Below, piece after piece: positions 21,411 through 32,409 of a stretch of DNA of 64,000 bases. The notes beneath the pieces were generated by a model that was given only the letters and a program-made list of their open reading frames with translations, was not told where the DNA came from and searched no databases. Origin of the DNA: Phytophthora quininea (Eukaryota; Oomycota; Peronosporomycetes; Peronosporales; Peronosporaceae). Positions within the stretch are counted from its first letter, which is position 1; every line of letters starts with the position of its first letter. The position numbers and the translations under genes are program-made. The DNA lies in contig JAAVTG010000719.1 of NCBI GenBank assembly GCA_011947345.1, positions 1-64,000 of the forward strand, read 5' to 3'.

Positions 21411-21758
21411 ATGCACTATTGGAATTTTCCAACAAGAAATCAATACCTTTTCAGCATACAGTTGTTTCTGATGAAATTCGACGACAAACTAGACGAGTTG
21501 CTGCATAGAAACCTCCCGACCATCAACTTGTGGGAGTTGCTCGGACTCAAGGAATTGTATGCTGCGAATGCTGCCCATGGATGTAAAGGAATCGAGATTT
21601 ACATCAAGTATGTCACACAAAATGATCAAGAAAACAGGGCTACCGAATCCCAATCTGGTAGACGTCTATTTTCCAGCTTCTCGAGTCGAGTTTGTCGCGA
21701 GGTTTTTGCTTCAGACCGCGCTGAAGGCTTTGAGGAAAAAGGAAGAAGATGTCACTGA
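21411..21758 (+). pseudogene. RXLR/WY effector copy 4, fragment
   Basis: Shows FLMKFDDKLDELLHRNLPTI followed by NLWELLGLKE, then EIYIKYVTQND and, in another frame, LVDVYFPASRVEFVARFLLQ. These are the end of one WY module and the start of the next. No signal peptide, RXLR or dEER is present, and the frame changes. It runs directly into copy 5. Confidence 0.65.
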
Positions 21759-22458
21759 GAACGCCACTTACACGTACCAGTACGTGAAGCTGGATAAGGA
21801 TGCTGTAAAAAGGAATCCCAGACAATGTCCACCAAGACAGACAAAATCTCTCGGTCCAAGTCAACGGTATTTGCGAACAAACGAAGAGAGAGTCCAGATT
21901 CCGATTGTCACGTTCATTACCCTGAAGCTTAGGGCTACCAAGACGGTTAAATAGGCCGCCAAGCGGAACAAGATTGACGATTGGATCAAGAAAGAGCGGA
22001 TTCCGACTCGTGTCAAGAAAACATTAAAACTGGGGAACAAGTTCGACACCACACTCAGGGCGAGCCTCAACTACACGTTTGACCAGGCTTTTCTGACCAA
22101 TTTTGAAGGCAAACTCGACGAATTTCTAAAGAGAGACATCTGGACGCTGCGTATGTGGGACACACTCCGTCTCCAGGAGATCAAGAACCCTTAGTCGCTG
22201 GGAAATTCCGACGAGTTCAAGGCCTATGTGAAGTACGTCAATATGTTCGACGAAAAGGCAATCGTAACGAAGCAGGTTCTTCTGGCAGGCATCTGTATGA
22301 CATCCAATGCATCGGAGTTTCTTTCCAATCTGCATATTCGCACCACGATGAAAAGGCCGAAAGACTTCGTTAAGGCCTCGCTCGGACTTTCAGGCAAATT
22401 TGGGTTCTGCTGGCGCTTTAAGCAATACCTGGACGGTGTGAATAAGATTGATAGTTAA
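21759..22458 (+). pseudogene. RXLR-dEER effector copy 5, degraded
   Basis: Keeps a canonical RXLR-dEER block RYLRTNEER (about 21868-21894), then IPIVTFITLKLRATK, a stop at about 21952, and in the following stretch DDWIKKERIPTRVKKTLKLG, NFEGKLDEFLKRDIWTLRM, a further stop, then SDEFKAYVKYVNMFDEKAI, RTTMKRPKDFVKASLGLSG and WRFKQYLDGV, with a stop at 22456-22458. No signal peptide precedes the RXLR; the upstream frame is copy 4 sequence. Modules in correct order but broken. Confidence 0.7.
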
Positions 22459-22616
22459 AGGAGGCGGCTACTGTAGATCGTAGATCATCAACTTCGTCAA
22501 CTACGACTACGAGGACTGCATTTTGTGTCGAGATTTAGACGTCCTAAAATCATGATTTACAGCCGCTACAGACGTCGGAAGAACACTTTCTAAATCCCTG
22601 TAACCAGAAGAAGACG

Positions 22617-24208
22617 ATGGAGCGCAACGGCAACGGCAACGGCAACGGCAAGTGGGTGGACGTGGACTACACGAACCGCATCATGGAGGAGTCCACAGCC
22701 TTGAGCACGTCCCGCAACGGCTCGCAGCCTCCCAGTATCGACCCCATCCTGCCGTCCTCCCTGTCCTCGTCCTCCTCCTCTCCCCATGAGCCTCCCCAGT
22801 CGATCCAAGTGACTGTCAGCGAGCCTGTCAAGCAAGGAGAAGGCATGAACGCCTACATTTCCTACAAGATCAGCACCAGTACCACTCGGCCGCAGTTCTC
22901 CAAGGCCTCCTTCTCGGTCGTGCGTCGCTACAGCGACTTTGTATGGCTGCATGCCCATCTCTCTGCAATGTACGCAGGCGTTGTAGTGCCTCCCTTGCCA
23001 GAGAAGCTGCTGGTCGGACGATTCTCTCCAGAGTTCATTGAGAGCAGACGCAGAGCGCTGCAGCTCTTTCTACAGCGCTGCTGTCTCCACCCAGAGCTGC
23101 AGCACAGCGAACACTTGACCACCTTTTTGGAAGCCAGTGAAGAAGCTCTGCAGGCCTTTAAAAAGGACCCGCGTCATACAGCACCAAGTGTACAGAGAGG
23201 AGTGTTGTTCCAATGGCTGGACGAGACGGTGAGCACCATCTCGTCCACCTTGAGCTCCCAGACAAGTAACTTGCCAAAGACCCCAGCGGATATCGAAGTG
23301 GAAGAGATGATGGCGTACATCGACGGCTTGGAGCCCATTATGACGGGCCTGCACAAGCATGCCCATGGACTGACCAAAGAGCAAGGGAGATCGCCGACGG
23401 ACTGTTTGAATTCGGCGTGTCGTTCACGCTGCTGGGCAAGTCGGAGGAGAACCCATCACTGCAGGAAGGACTGAGCCACATTGGCCATTGCTCGGATCAG
23501 CTGTCGATCTTGGCAGCAGAGCAGGCCGAGAAGGAGGCTCTGCACTTTGAAGAGCCCATTTTTGACTACATTCGACTGGTAGGAGCCGTGAAGGCTGCAC
23601 TGCACAAGCGCAACGAAGTGCACTATGCGTACGGAGCTGCTATGGCGGATCTTGAATTGAAAGAGACAGCGCTGGCAAAGTTGCTGAAGCATGCGCGCGG
23701 AGGTTCGACGGAGGAAAAGGTACAGCTTGCAGAGAGTGAGGTGCGGACGGCACAGCAAGTCATGGAAGATGCCAAGCTGGAGGACGACATTGTCACGGAG
23801 CGTGTTCTACGCGAAGTGGAGCGATTCAAACGCGATAAACTTGCAGACTTTAAGCATATTATCCTCGATTACATTCAAATGCAGATCGAGTACAGCAAGA
23901 AGGTGGAAGATGAGTGGCAGCAGGTCATCCCCCAACTCATGGAGATCCACATCGAGAACGGTGGGTCTCTGTCTGCGTCAATGAGCCCCGTGTCCGAAAA
24001 TGTTGCTAGCAATAGCGCGTATCAGGGACAGAGCGCGTCGTTGGGCCCAGTCATCCAAGAGCATTACATTCCGTCGAATGGGGCCGACTTGGCCGACAGT
24101 CTGTCGGACTTGACGCTGATGAACGACGAAGCAGGCGACGACCCGTACCCTCGGGGCTACGATGATCAGCGCTCGCCCTACGGCTCCAACCCAGACGTGT
24201 CTCTATAG
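22617..24208 (+). CDS. PX-BAR sorting nexin (SNX1/2-like), one frameshift
   Basis: Endosomal phosphoinositide-binding membrane-remodelling protein, the membrane-bending part of retromer-type sorting. ATG 22617. An N-terminal Asn-Gly repeat and Ser-rich linker are followed by a PX domain (residues about 60-175) with the lipid-binding RRYSDFVWLHAHL and PPLPEKLLVGRFSPEF. A long helical C-terminus (about residues 200-450) fits a BAR domain. Frames switch near 23385: the first frame derails after TKEQ while the second resumes with the expected FTLLGKSEENPSLQEGL, consistent with one lost base. Stop 24206-24208. Conserved through its length, so probably a functional gene with a consensus error. Confidence 0.85.
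22626..22650 (+). repeat. AACGGC hexanucleotide repeat in the sorting nexin N-terminus
   Basis: About four AACGGC units encode alternating Asn-Gly right after the start. Probably length-variable between strains. Confidence 0.7.
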
Positions 24209-24243
24209 CGGGGAACCCCTAATTAATGTAATGCCTCTCTATT

Positions 24244-25749
24244 TCATTCGTTAGCGGGTGGTTGACGCGGACGACGGCGTTGTGCGAGTGCGACGGCGAT
24301 CTGTTCGCGTGAAGGCAACACCCACCGCGCATAGCTATCCTGATAGCGCAGTTGGCCTGCAGCCTCCCTGCGATTCTGTGAAAACTCCCAGCCGTGATAC
24401 AGCAGCACACCAGCCAGCAGACTGAGGACGGAGCTTAGTACGAGCAATATGATCTGGTTGCTGGACAGACCAAGCAGCTTCATGAGTCCTAGTGGCTCGA
24501 ACGTCGACGTTGGGACGGCACACGACGGCTCCCCGCTGGTTGAGTTGGATCCTACCGTCAAGTTGACTGGATATGAAGCGTAGAGGTAGAGATTGCACGG
24601 GCCATTTTCACTCACACTACCGCCGCGAGCAATGCGCATGAAACCATTCTCGCCCCACATGGTTCCCCAGGTATTGCGGATGATCCAGAACTTCTCACCA
24701 GTATCTGCAACACCAAAACCCACAACTACCACGGCGTGGTTTACCTCTTCGCCGTCGCTAAGACAATCTTCAGCGTCGTATATCCCGCCAGCATAATGTC
24801 GGAACCCGTCGCCAGTGGCATCAATATTAGCCGTCACTGGGCCACGCGTCACAGCTCGAAGTAGGGCCTGCTCGTCACTAGACTCCACTACCTCGTACTC
24901 CGACACGCCCTTCTTCCAAGCTACCGCTACATTAGCTGAGGTTAGTGACGGACACGAAGTCTCGTTCTCGTCCGTCGCCATCACGTACGGATATGCATCT
25001 CCACACGACAATCCGTGAGGCTGCGCGAGACTCAGATACGAGTACGTGAGGAAGGGCATCCCACCCACGCACCCTTGCGAAGAGCTCGTCATATTGTCCC
25101 AGAACTTGCTACGGATATGATCCAGCGGCGCCGAGCAGCTCAGCACCTGCTCCACACTCAATGGCGTCGCCGTCACATTTTGTTCAATGGCATATCTCGA
25201 CTCTACAGCCGACACGCCAGCGAAAGCCCAGCAACTTCCACACGTGCCTTGGTTCTTGATCGGCGTCATATACTTACCACCGTCCAGCGTCGTCCAGTCA
25301 ATCGAAGTTGGTACTTGGATATCATCTTCCTCACTGGCAGTTGAACCCTCGGCAATGTCAAAGTCAATACTAACAACTTTCCCTCTCTTGATGCTCTTCC
25401 TTCTCGGTTTCTTAAGATTCTTCTTCATCTTGAAGTCTCTGTCGGGGCCTGAGCCCAGAAAAGCCTTGTACTGTTCACTGCTCAGGTCACTGAGCTCATT
25501 GTACCCCATAAAGTACGTCTTGGTGCCTGCCTGGTGCGCTGCGTTGCCTCGGTCTACAATCTCCTCTGTCGTGGCTAAAGCTTCGCTTCTCTCGTCACTA
25601 GAGGACCTAGTAGGACCCAAGAGAGTGCGCCTTTGGGTAGGACTCTGCCTGTGATACATCCGAAGCTCAAACTCCTCGATCTTGGACATGGCAGCAGCGT
25701 TAATAGCCGTCATTAGGCTGAAGAATAGCACAACTCCGAATAGGACCAT
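24244..25749 (-). CDS. Papain-like cysteine protease with C-terminal membrane anchor
   Basis: Peptidase C1A family. Start chosen at ATG 25749, which opens a signal peptide (MVLFGVVLFFSLMTAINAAA). The pro-region has the inhibitor-I29-like TYFMGYNELSDLSSEQYKAF. In the mature domain the catalytic Cys lies in NQGTCGSCWAFAG (residue about 174), His in EVNHAVVVVGFG (about 337) and Asn in IRNTWGTMWGENGF (about 358). All three are present. After the domain a Ser/Pro-rich stretch leads to a hydrophobic helix (IILLVLSSVLSLLAGVLLYHG, about 431-452) and a basic cytosolic tail, predicting a type I membrane protease, unlike soluble cathepsins. Uninterrupted frame. Divergent from the OCRL-like gene, sharing about 280 bases of promoter. 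Confidence 0.9.
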   Translation of the reverse strand: MVLFGVVLFFSLMTAINAAAMSKIEEFELRMYHRQSPTQRRTLLGPTRSSSDERSEALATTEEIVDRGNAAHQAGTKTYFMGYNELSDLSSEQYKAFLGSGPDRDFKMKKNLKKPRRKSIKRGKVVSIDFDIAEGSTASEEDDIQVPTSIDWTTLDGGKYMTPIKNQGTCGSCWAFAGVSAVESRYAIEQNVTATPLSVEQVLSCSAPLDHIRSKFWDNMTSSSQGCVGGMPFLTYSYLSLAQPHGLSCGDAYPYVMATDENETSCPSLTSANVAVAWKKGVSEYEVVESSDEQALLRAVTRGPVTANIDATGDGFRHYAGGIYDAEDCLSDGEEVNHAVVVVGFGVADTGEKFWIIRNTWGTMWGENGFMRIARGGSVSENGPCNLYLYASYPVNLTVGSNSTSGEPSCAVPTSTFEPLGLMKLLGLSSNQIILLVLSSVLSLLAGVLLYHGWEFSQNRREAAGQLRYQDSYARWVLPSREQIAVALAQRRRPRQPPANE

Positions 25750-26026
25750 GGTTGTCCAATTATTACAATTTTTCAGGCACTGGGACGTGGTGAAGGGAAG
25801 CACTTGAGGAAGAGCGTGCACGGAGGGCTGAGCGCGACGGAGAGGCCGATCAGGAGTGTCAGTTCGGCGAGGAAGGGCGGCGGCTCGGAGTGGATTCTTG
25901 CTGGCATGGATTTCGCTGAAAGTTATGATTTTTCAATATGTAGCGGAAAGATTGCGCCTTGTTAAATACTTCAACTTTTTTCATAACGCCACTTCCAAGC
26001 GCCGTCTCCCGTAACTTCCTTCCGGC

Positions 26027-28530
26027 ATGGCGTCGGCGTCGGCCGTGATCTCGCCGCTCACGCGGGAGCCCGAGTCGCTCTCGTCGTCTGCGTCCTCCAA
26101 TGGCAAGTTCTACAACCCCGTGGTGATGAACATCATTCGCGAAGACTGGATCCAGCAGCAGCTAGTACAGCGACAAGCCTCGTACACGGAACTGCGAGCC
26201 ACACGAGTCGTCACAGGCACGTGGAACGTCAACGCCAAGAAACCTTTAACTAGTGGAGAAGCTGTAAAGCTTGTACACTGGATACAGCCACAAAACGAGA
26301 CCACGCAGGCCCCGGACGTGGTGGCTCTTGGGTTCCAAGAGATCGTAGACTTAAACGCAGTCAATGTGGTTGTCAATAGTGCACTGACTGTGCAGCGCAG
26401 CTCTGCGTGGGAAGAAGCGGTGCTTACGGCACTCAACAAGTACATTGGACCAGGAGCAAACCCTCAGCAGCACTTACAGTACAAAGTGGTATTGGAGAAA
26501 CATCTAGTGGGGATTCTACTGCTGGTGTTTGTAAGAGCAGACCACTGGGAGCATGTCAAGGAAGTGAAAGGAGCGACGGCGGGAGTGGGGATCATGGGCA
26601 TGATGGGCAATAAAGGAGGAGCTGCAGTGAGACTTAAGTTCTACAGCAGCACACTGTGCTTTGTGTGCGCTCATTTAGCAGCGCACAGAGAGAATGTGGC
26701 GGGCAGAAATGCTGACTATTTGAACATTTTAAGCAAAGTGCAGTTCGATAACCCGGATGACGCGTCGGCAGCTGGACAAGACATGAGAATTTGGAGTGGC
26801 GAGCCGTCGATCCTCAACCATGATTTTGTGTTTTGGATTGGAGATCTGAACTACCGTATCCAAGACGCCGTGATGACCGAGGAAGTCTTTCGGATCTCTG
26901 AAAGTGGAAGATCGCTGAATGAGCTGGTCAAGAACGACCAGCTGACGATCGAACGGCGTAAAGGTAATGTACTGAAAGGATTTGAAGAAGGTCCGCTCGC
27001 ATTTCCGCCTACCTACAAATTCCAGGCCGGGACGTCGGAGTACGAGAAACGGCCTGAGAAGAAATTGCGAGCTCCTGCTTGGTGCGACCGTGTGTTGTGG
27101 AAAGCAAAGAACCCGTCAGATGTGATGCTTCGCTCGTATACCTCTGTCCCTGCGCTTGATATCTCGGACCATAAGCCTGTTCAAGCGGCCTTTGATATAC
27201 AGGTGAAGTACCAAGTAGAAACAAAAAGAACGACGTCATCCGTGAGATTATGATGCAGCTAGACAAGTGGGAGAATGAAAACATGCCGAAAGTCAAGCTG
27301 CTGCAAGAGGATGGAGGACCCAGCAGTGGCGTTCTGTCCTTCCCTCAGCTAAAGTTCGGGGTAGAGCAGACCAAGAAGGTCATTATTGAAAACACAGGCC
27401 TCGTCGTAGCGCATTTCCGGTTTATCCCCAAGCTGGAGGACGTGACAATCTGCAAGCCGTGGCTGAATGTCTCGCCCATGTTTGGCATGATCCCGCCGCG
27501 AGACAAGATGGAGATCCGCATCACTGCTCATGTAGATGAAGCGACTGCTCATGGGCTCACCAGTGGCCTGGAAACGCTTGATGATACCATGATTTTGAGG
27601 GTTGAGAATGGTCGCGACTACTTTTTAGTGGTGTCTGGCCAATATGCAAACTCTTGTTTCGGTTGTTCGCTGGAGCAGCTCGTGTCATGTAACGAGCCAA
27701 TTCGTCAGGCAAAGTTTACTGCGTCTCGTTCGACAGCAGGTTCAGTGTTTAGCGTCTGGGTCGGCGGAGCGACCGGAGTGGATGCCAACTCGTTGATCAT
27801 TCCGACCCAATCGAGTAGTCCGCTAACCCAAACGAATCCTGGCGACTCGCAAAGAGTACCGAAAGAACTCTGGCGAATGGTCAACGACATCTACGAAAAC
27901 TACATGCAAGAGAAGAATCTGTTCGTTGAAGCCGGCAATAAGGCCGAGATTATGCAGTTGAGAGAAGCGCTAGATACAGGAGCTCCATTCCCACAACATA
28001 CCGGGTATTCCACCGCAGAATTACTGGTACGTTGGCTGCAAGCACTACGCCAGAGCGTTGTCCCAGACGAAGCGTTGGCCGCTGCAGTAGCTAGTGCAAA
28101 CGGCAACATGGCCCAAGGATGTCGTGCGTTGCTAGATGCGTTGCCGCCAGTGCGGTACAACGTGGTGGTGTACTTGGTGTCGTTTTTGAGGGAGGTTCTG
28201 AAGCAGACAGCCAACAACAAGCTGACGCCTGAAAGGCTGTCGTTTGTCTTCGGCCGGTGCCTCGTTTCGCCGTGTAGGTACGGCAAGGAACCGACACATG
28301 CTGGCGTTGGTCGCGTTCTTGCATTAGACGAGCAATGCCACCAGCCAGGCTCCAGTTCTTCCTCGGCTTCGACTGTGTCGAGTGTGAGCTCTAATCAGAG
28401 TACACTAGTTCCTGAGGAGCGTCTCCGTCGGAATGCTTACGAGTTCGAGGTCGCTCAGGCAAATGCTGTCCAACGTGCCGAGAGGATGGAGAAGCTGCTT
28501 CTTCACTTCCTCGCTGTTCCAACATCGTAA
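26027..28530 (+). CDS. Inositol polyphosphate 5-phosphatase with ASH and RhoGAP-like domains (OCRL/INPP5B type)
   Basis: Removes the 5-phosphate from phosphoinositides such as PI(4,5)P2 on Golgi and endosomal membranes. ATG 26027. The catalytic domain (residues about 60-395) shows TGTWNVNAKKP, ALGFQEIVDLN, GNKGGAAVRLKF, FWIGDLNYRIQD (about 269), PAWCDRVLWK (about 349) and DISDHKPVQ (about 379). A frameshift near 27230, after VKYQVE, links to the frame from 27250. An ASH-like beta domain follows (27300-27640, KVIIENTGLVVAHFRFIPK), and then a C-terminal RhoGAP-like domain (about 28000-28290, LPPVRYNVVVYLVSFLREVL). The family's catalytic Arg finger is not evident, as in OCRL. Stop 28528-28530. 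Confidence 0.88.
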
Positions 28531-28719
28531 GACCACAGACTTCGCAGGAGTTCGCTTCAAAAGGATCATCCTGCAGACTCGAGTTGTACTGATAAATGCA
28601 AAACACACGCACTATCGAATGTTGTTGATAAACGCACTCGCTTTCCGTCTTCCGCTTCGATCGCAGATGGATCACGAGCTTTTTTTTTTTTACTTTTTCT
28701 CACTCTCAATACTCTCCGC

Positions 28720-30923
28720 TTACAGGACACTGATAGTGAAGAGTGTGATGGCGCCGCCGTCGAATAGAGGTAGCACCTGGTTGCGCAGGAAAATGACGCC
28801 CCATGTGAACGTCGTGAACCATAGATGGGTGAACTGGTTGATCTGGTACTTCCTGATGACGATGGGGTGCGGCACCGGCAGCAGGCCCACCATCGTCGTC
28901 GTACGCAGGAAGTACAGCATCGCATCTTCGTCCAAGCTTCCGCCAGCCTTCTGGCAGGCCTCGTCCAGCTGCGGGATCAAGTACTGCAGTAGACGGAGGC
29001 TTGTGGTCAACGGCAGCTTCTTCTTCCAGGCTGCAAGCCATTCAGCAGTAGGCACAAACTCTTCCGCTGGTTGTTCGAGCTCTTTGGCTTCGTCTTCACC
29101 TTCTTTCTTAGCAGACTTCTTCTTGTCAGAGGCAGCGCGAATAGGCGGCAGTTGCAGGTCATTGAGCTGGTAGAACACGTTCTTGTTCTGGATCATGGCA
29201 TAGACAAGCTGCTGATTGCCTTCATACTGATACTGGATGATGTTATCGAAGGTCTCAAGCAGGAAGAAGACCAAGTGGTGGTTGGCCTCGTTGTCGAAGA
29301 GATAGCGAGCCTGCGCAAACAGCTTGAACAAGCGAAGCAGACGCACACTGGAGACCATGTTCAGCTTCTTGCAGTAAGGCGAGATGTTGCAGATGATCGT
29401 GAGGAAGCAGTTGTAGACCGAGTTGAGTTTTCGTACCCACTCACGATGATCTTATGCAGGCAGACAATGAGCAAGTCGGCGTGGTTGCCCGAGAACGGAG
29501 GCAGGTCCAGAGGCAGACGGATATGAAACGGCTTGTTGAGACTCACGCCAAAGTCGCGCTCGCCACTCAGAAGCAGCAAGATGAAGGTGCAAATGTGGAT
29601 CATCCCCACCTTGGCTGGCTCCTGTCTGCCTTCGTACATCAAGAAGAGCAGCGGCACAACCAGTTGGTTCACATCCGCCTTCTTCAGTACGTACTGTAGG
29701 AAGCTCGAGTTTTCGTCCAGCATCTTCCAGAGCAGAACCAGCAGCTCTTGGTGGCATTTGATCTGTTTGATCGAGTTCGGCAGCAGCGTGTTCATGGACT
29801 CGTGGTAGTTATTCAACAGCCGCGAAAGGCCCGTGAAGATCAACTGGAGGTCCTCCGGTCTTTCCAGCGACCCCAACAAATTGCGGTACACGTTCGCCAC
29901 GCCGTCAAACACGGGGTTGGAGGATCGCGACGTCACTGATGACGAGCGGCGCTTCGCCCCAGGCGTCGAACTGCCTGGCTGCGGCTTGGACGTGGCCATC
30001 ATGCTCGTCTCCGACGTCTGTCCAAAGTCCAGCAGCACCAGCAACACTTGCAGCGAGATATCCACCAGCAGCTCCCTGTCATCAGGCACAATCGACCCTG
30101 CATAAGGGACTCCCCACCCGACAGGGTCGTACGACACGACAATGTTCAATAGCGAGTAGAACAACGTCGGCGCGAACGGACAGTCCGTCCCAGTAGCTAC
30201 TTCTAGAAACCGGTCCTTCCACTGGTTACACGTCTCCGCAGTTTGGTACAAAATGCTGGAAAAGCACGTCAACAGCAGCGCCAGCACTTCCTTGCGGTTC
30301 TTGTCGTAGCTGCTCGTGTTGACCACGTTGGCGTCTGGGTATCCCACTCCGGAATGCCACAACAACGACGGGAACACTAAGCTCCCGGACGTCGTGGACT
30401 GTCCACTTCTTGTGGCGCTTCTCCTCTCTTCTCCGTAGCCTTTATAGGCGTGGATGGAGACTGTAAACTCCGGCAGGAACAGCAGTCCCATGATGGCGTG
30501 GATCATCTGCTTGGCCAGAGGTTCTTCAACAGCTTCCTCCTTGCTCTCTTCCTCCTCTTTAGAGCCTGTACTCCAGAATAGTTCCTCTACAAACTCATCC
30601 CCAGCTTCTTCCAGGATGAAGGGCACGAGGCGAGCCAGTACGCGCACGCAGTTGAGCGCCTGCTGGTAGTACTTGGGCACGGGCGTGTCCACGATCTGCA
30701 CGATCTGCTTGACGGCCTGACGCAGCATCGTGGCCAAGTTCTCCGGCTGCTGGTGGCGCAGCATGCGCACGTCATCGGGCTGGATGAGCGTGAAGATCTC
30801 CTCGGCCACCGTGGGGATGCGCCAGAGCTTGTCCCAGAATTCGAGGTTCTTGCTGCTCACCACCTCGTTGTTGAGCTTGTAGACGCTCTCGCGGAACTTG
30901 CTCTTGCTGTCGCTGTTGCCCAT
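28720..30923 (-). CDS. HID1-domain protein (HID-1/dymeclin-related), one frameshift
   Basis: Golgi-associated protein family needed for secretory cargo sorting in animals. Start at ATG 30923 (MGNSDSKSKFRES), where Gly2 fits N-myristoylation; the reading frame extends upstream but without support. Long helical-repeat protein with characteristic segments LEFWDKLWRIPTVAEEIFTL near the start, YLMYEGR-like YVLKKADVNQLVVPLLFLMY in the middle and NSVYNCFLTIICNISPY near 29400. The two halves are in different frames, joined near 29440. The C-terminal half ends with a hydrophobic LFDGGAITLFTISVL and a stop at 28720-28722. An acidic/Lys-rich insert (KKKSAKKEGEDEAKELEQPA) lies at about 29090. A run of T follows the stop on the plus strand (28680-28690). 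Confidence 0.8.
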
Positions 30924-31091
30924 GATCCTCGCCTGGGTGATTGTCTCGGACTGAACGCTTGACACTTGGCTCTTCACGGATCGAGAAAAAAAGTGCCGGT
31001 TTTATGGAGAAACTTGATAAAAACTGAAGTTTTCCAAGGAAATGTCGATTGACTGCCGTGTACTTGGTCTTGATGCATCCATCCGGTTGGA

Positions 31092-31105
31092 ACCATTTCT
31101 CGTTT
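31092..31105 (+). promoter_or_regulatory. Possible initiator of beta-trefoil gene D
   Basis: ACCATTTCTCGTTT fits the CATTYYNC core of the oomycete initiator, 19-32 nt before the ATG at 31124. Pattern match only. Confidence 0.35.
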
Positions 31106-31123
31106 GGTTAACAAAGCATCGTA

Positions 31124-31627
31124 ATGGATCTTATTGACCTACCGTTTAACATGCCCGTGATTCTCCGTGCCGAGAAGAGTCTACAAGTTTTGCAGTGCAC
31201 ATTGGGCACGTATCATGCTACAGCAGTGTTAAACCGGAATGACGAGTTCGTGTGGGTGGAGTTGGTCCGCGATCAAGAAAATAACATTTCGATTCGAGCG
31301 GCGCGGGATGCTCAATATCTGGTGGTGCACCCGGGTGGATTGTGTGGTTTTCATGCCACGACAATTGACGTGGCACAGTCATTTGACATGGTTCCTCTAG
31401 ACAATGGGTCGTTTGTGTTCATGGGTGTCAATGCGTTTGTCAAGACCTTCCTGGCGATTTCGACGGACGGACGAGTGAAGATTGCAACAGATCCGTGCGA
31501 GTGGGAAGTTTTGTCCCCGGCGTGCAACTACAGCTATGAGTTGCAGACTGTGACGAAGCACTTGGATGTGATTCAGCAATCGCTCAAAGAAGTTCAAGAC
31601 TTGATGTGGGACCTGAAATACGAATAA
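31124..31627 (+). CDS. Beta-trefoil (fascin-like) small protein D
   Basis: 167 residues, uninterrupted. Opening MDLIDLPFNMPVILRAEKS matches the other members (MDLSEIPFDTPVILHS). A trefoil-like core contains ISIRAARDAQYLVVHPGGLC, SFDMVPLDNGSFVFMGVNAF and LAISTDGRVKIA. The tail is a predicted helix (LDVIQQSLKEVQDLMWDL) and differs from the VLVDKE tail of copies B and C. No signal peptide or membrane segment. As in the first two blocks, TM-family sequence lies close by (31.8-34.1 kb, opposite strand). Function unknown. Confidence 0.75.
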   Translation: MDLIDLPFNMPVILRAEKSLQVLQCTLGTYHATAVLNRNDEFVWVELVRDQENNISIRAARDAQYLVVHPGGLCGFHATTIDVAQSFDMVPLDNGSFVFMGVNAFVKTFLAISTDGRVKIATDPCEWEVLSPACNYSYELQTVTKHLDVIQQSLKEVQDLMWDLKYE

Positions 31628-31799
31628 ATTGAATTCGGAGCTGTTTGGCGGTAAATTCGCTACGTTTCTTTATAAACAATAATCGTCTAGGTCTCTAGTT
31701 TATGATTCACGCATTCTCTTGATGAAAAAGCAGAATAGTAAGCTCTGTTAGGGAGATTGTACGATAGTAGTTGATATAAACCTGGGCACGTAGTACATG

Positions 31800-32400
31800 A
31801 AGAAGTTACATGTCACGCGTTCAACACATTGGAAAGGCGATATCGTCCAAGTCGTTTGTGTGCCATAGCTTTAATCTGTCTCGGGGTCTTGAGGGATAAA
31901 CTCGCGTTTTACGGGATAATATTCGTGACCTACTACCAAGCCTACCCGTAAGACCTGCACTCTTTAGCTTGGTGGTATGACTTGGGCTAATCCAAGTCTC
32001 CATTTGGGCCTTCAAAGATAAGGTTGTAGTGTCCAGCGATAAACTTCTCGTGTCTTTCTCGTTTGCCAGCATGCTCATTGCCACATGTAAAAAGTTTACT
32101 TTTGCGATTGGATGAGTCCTCGGGATTTTGTTCATCAACTTTTTCGGCTTCTTGCGAATTTCCATCAACTCAACCATAGATAAACAAAAGTGAATGACAT
32201 CCATTGCGATAACCATGGCTGCTGAATGCCGTGACGACGCAATTTGAAGGGCGTTCGCGATGTACAACGTATTAAAAATTTCCACATTGAAGACGACAGC
32301 TTCAGGCTTGAGATCGCCGGCCTTTAACCCCTCTACTCATCCAATTCTTGGCAGCGAGCTTGATAATCGCCATGCAAATTGAAAGCTGAACTCCGCACCT
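31800..32400 (-). pseudogene. TM-family copy 4b, middle fragment
   Basis: The reverse strand shows VEIFNTLYIANALQIASSRH, DVIHFCLSMVELM and KLMNKIPRTHPIAKVNFLHV, the central part of the TM family, followed by a divergent loop with RVYPSRPRDRLKLW. Both membrane halves are missing, so this is a partial copy beside copy 4. Confidence 0.7.
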
Positions 32401-32409
32401 ACAGCATTC

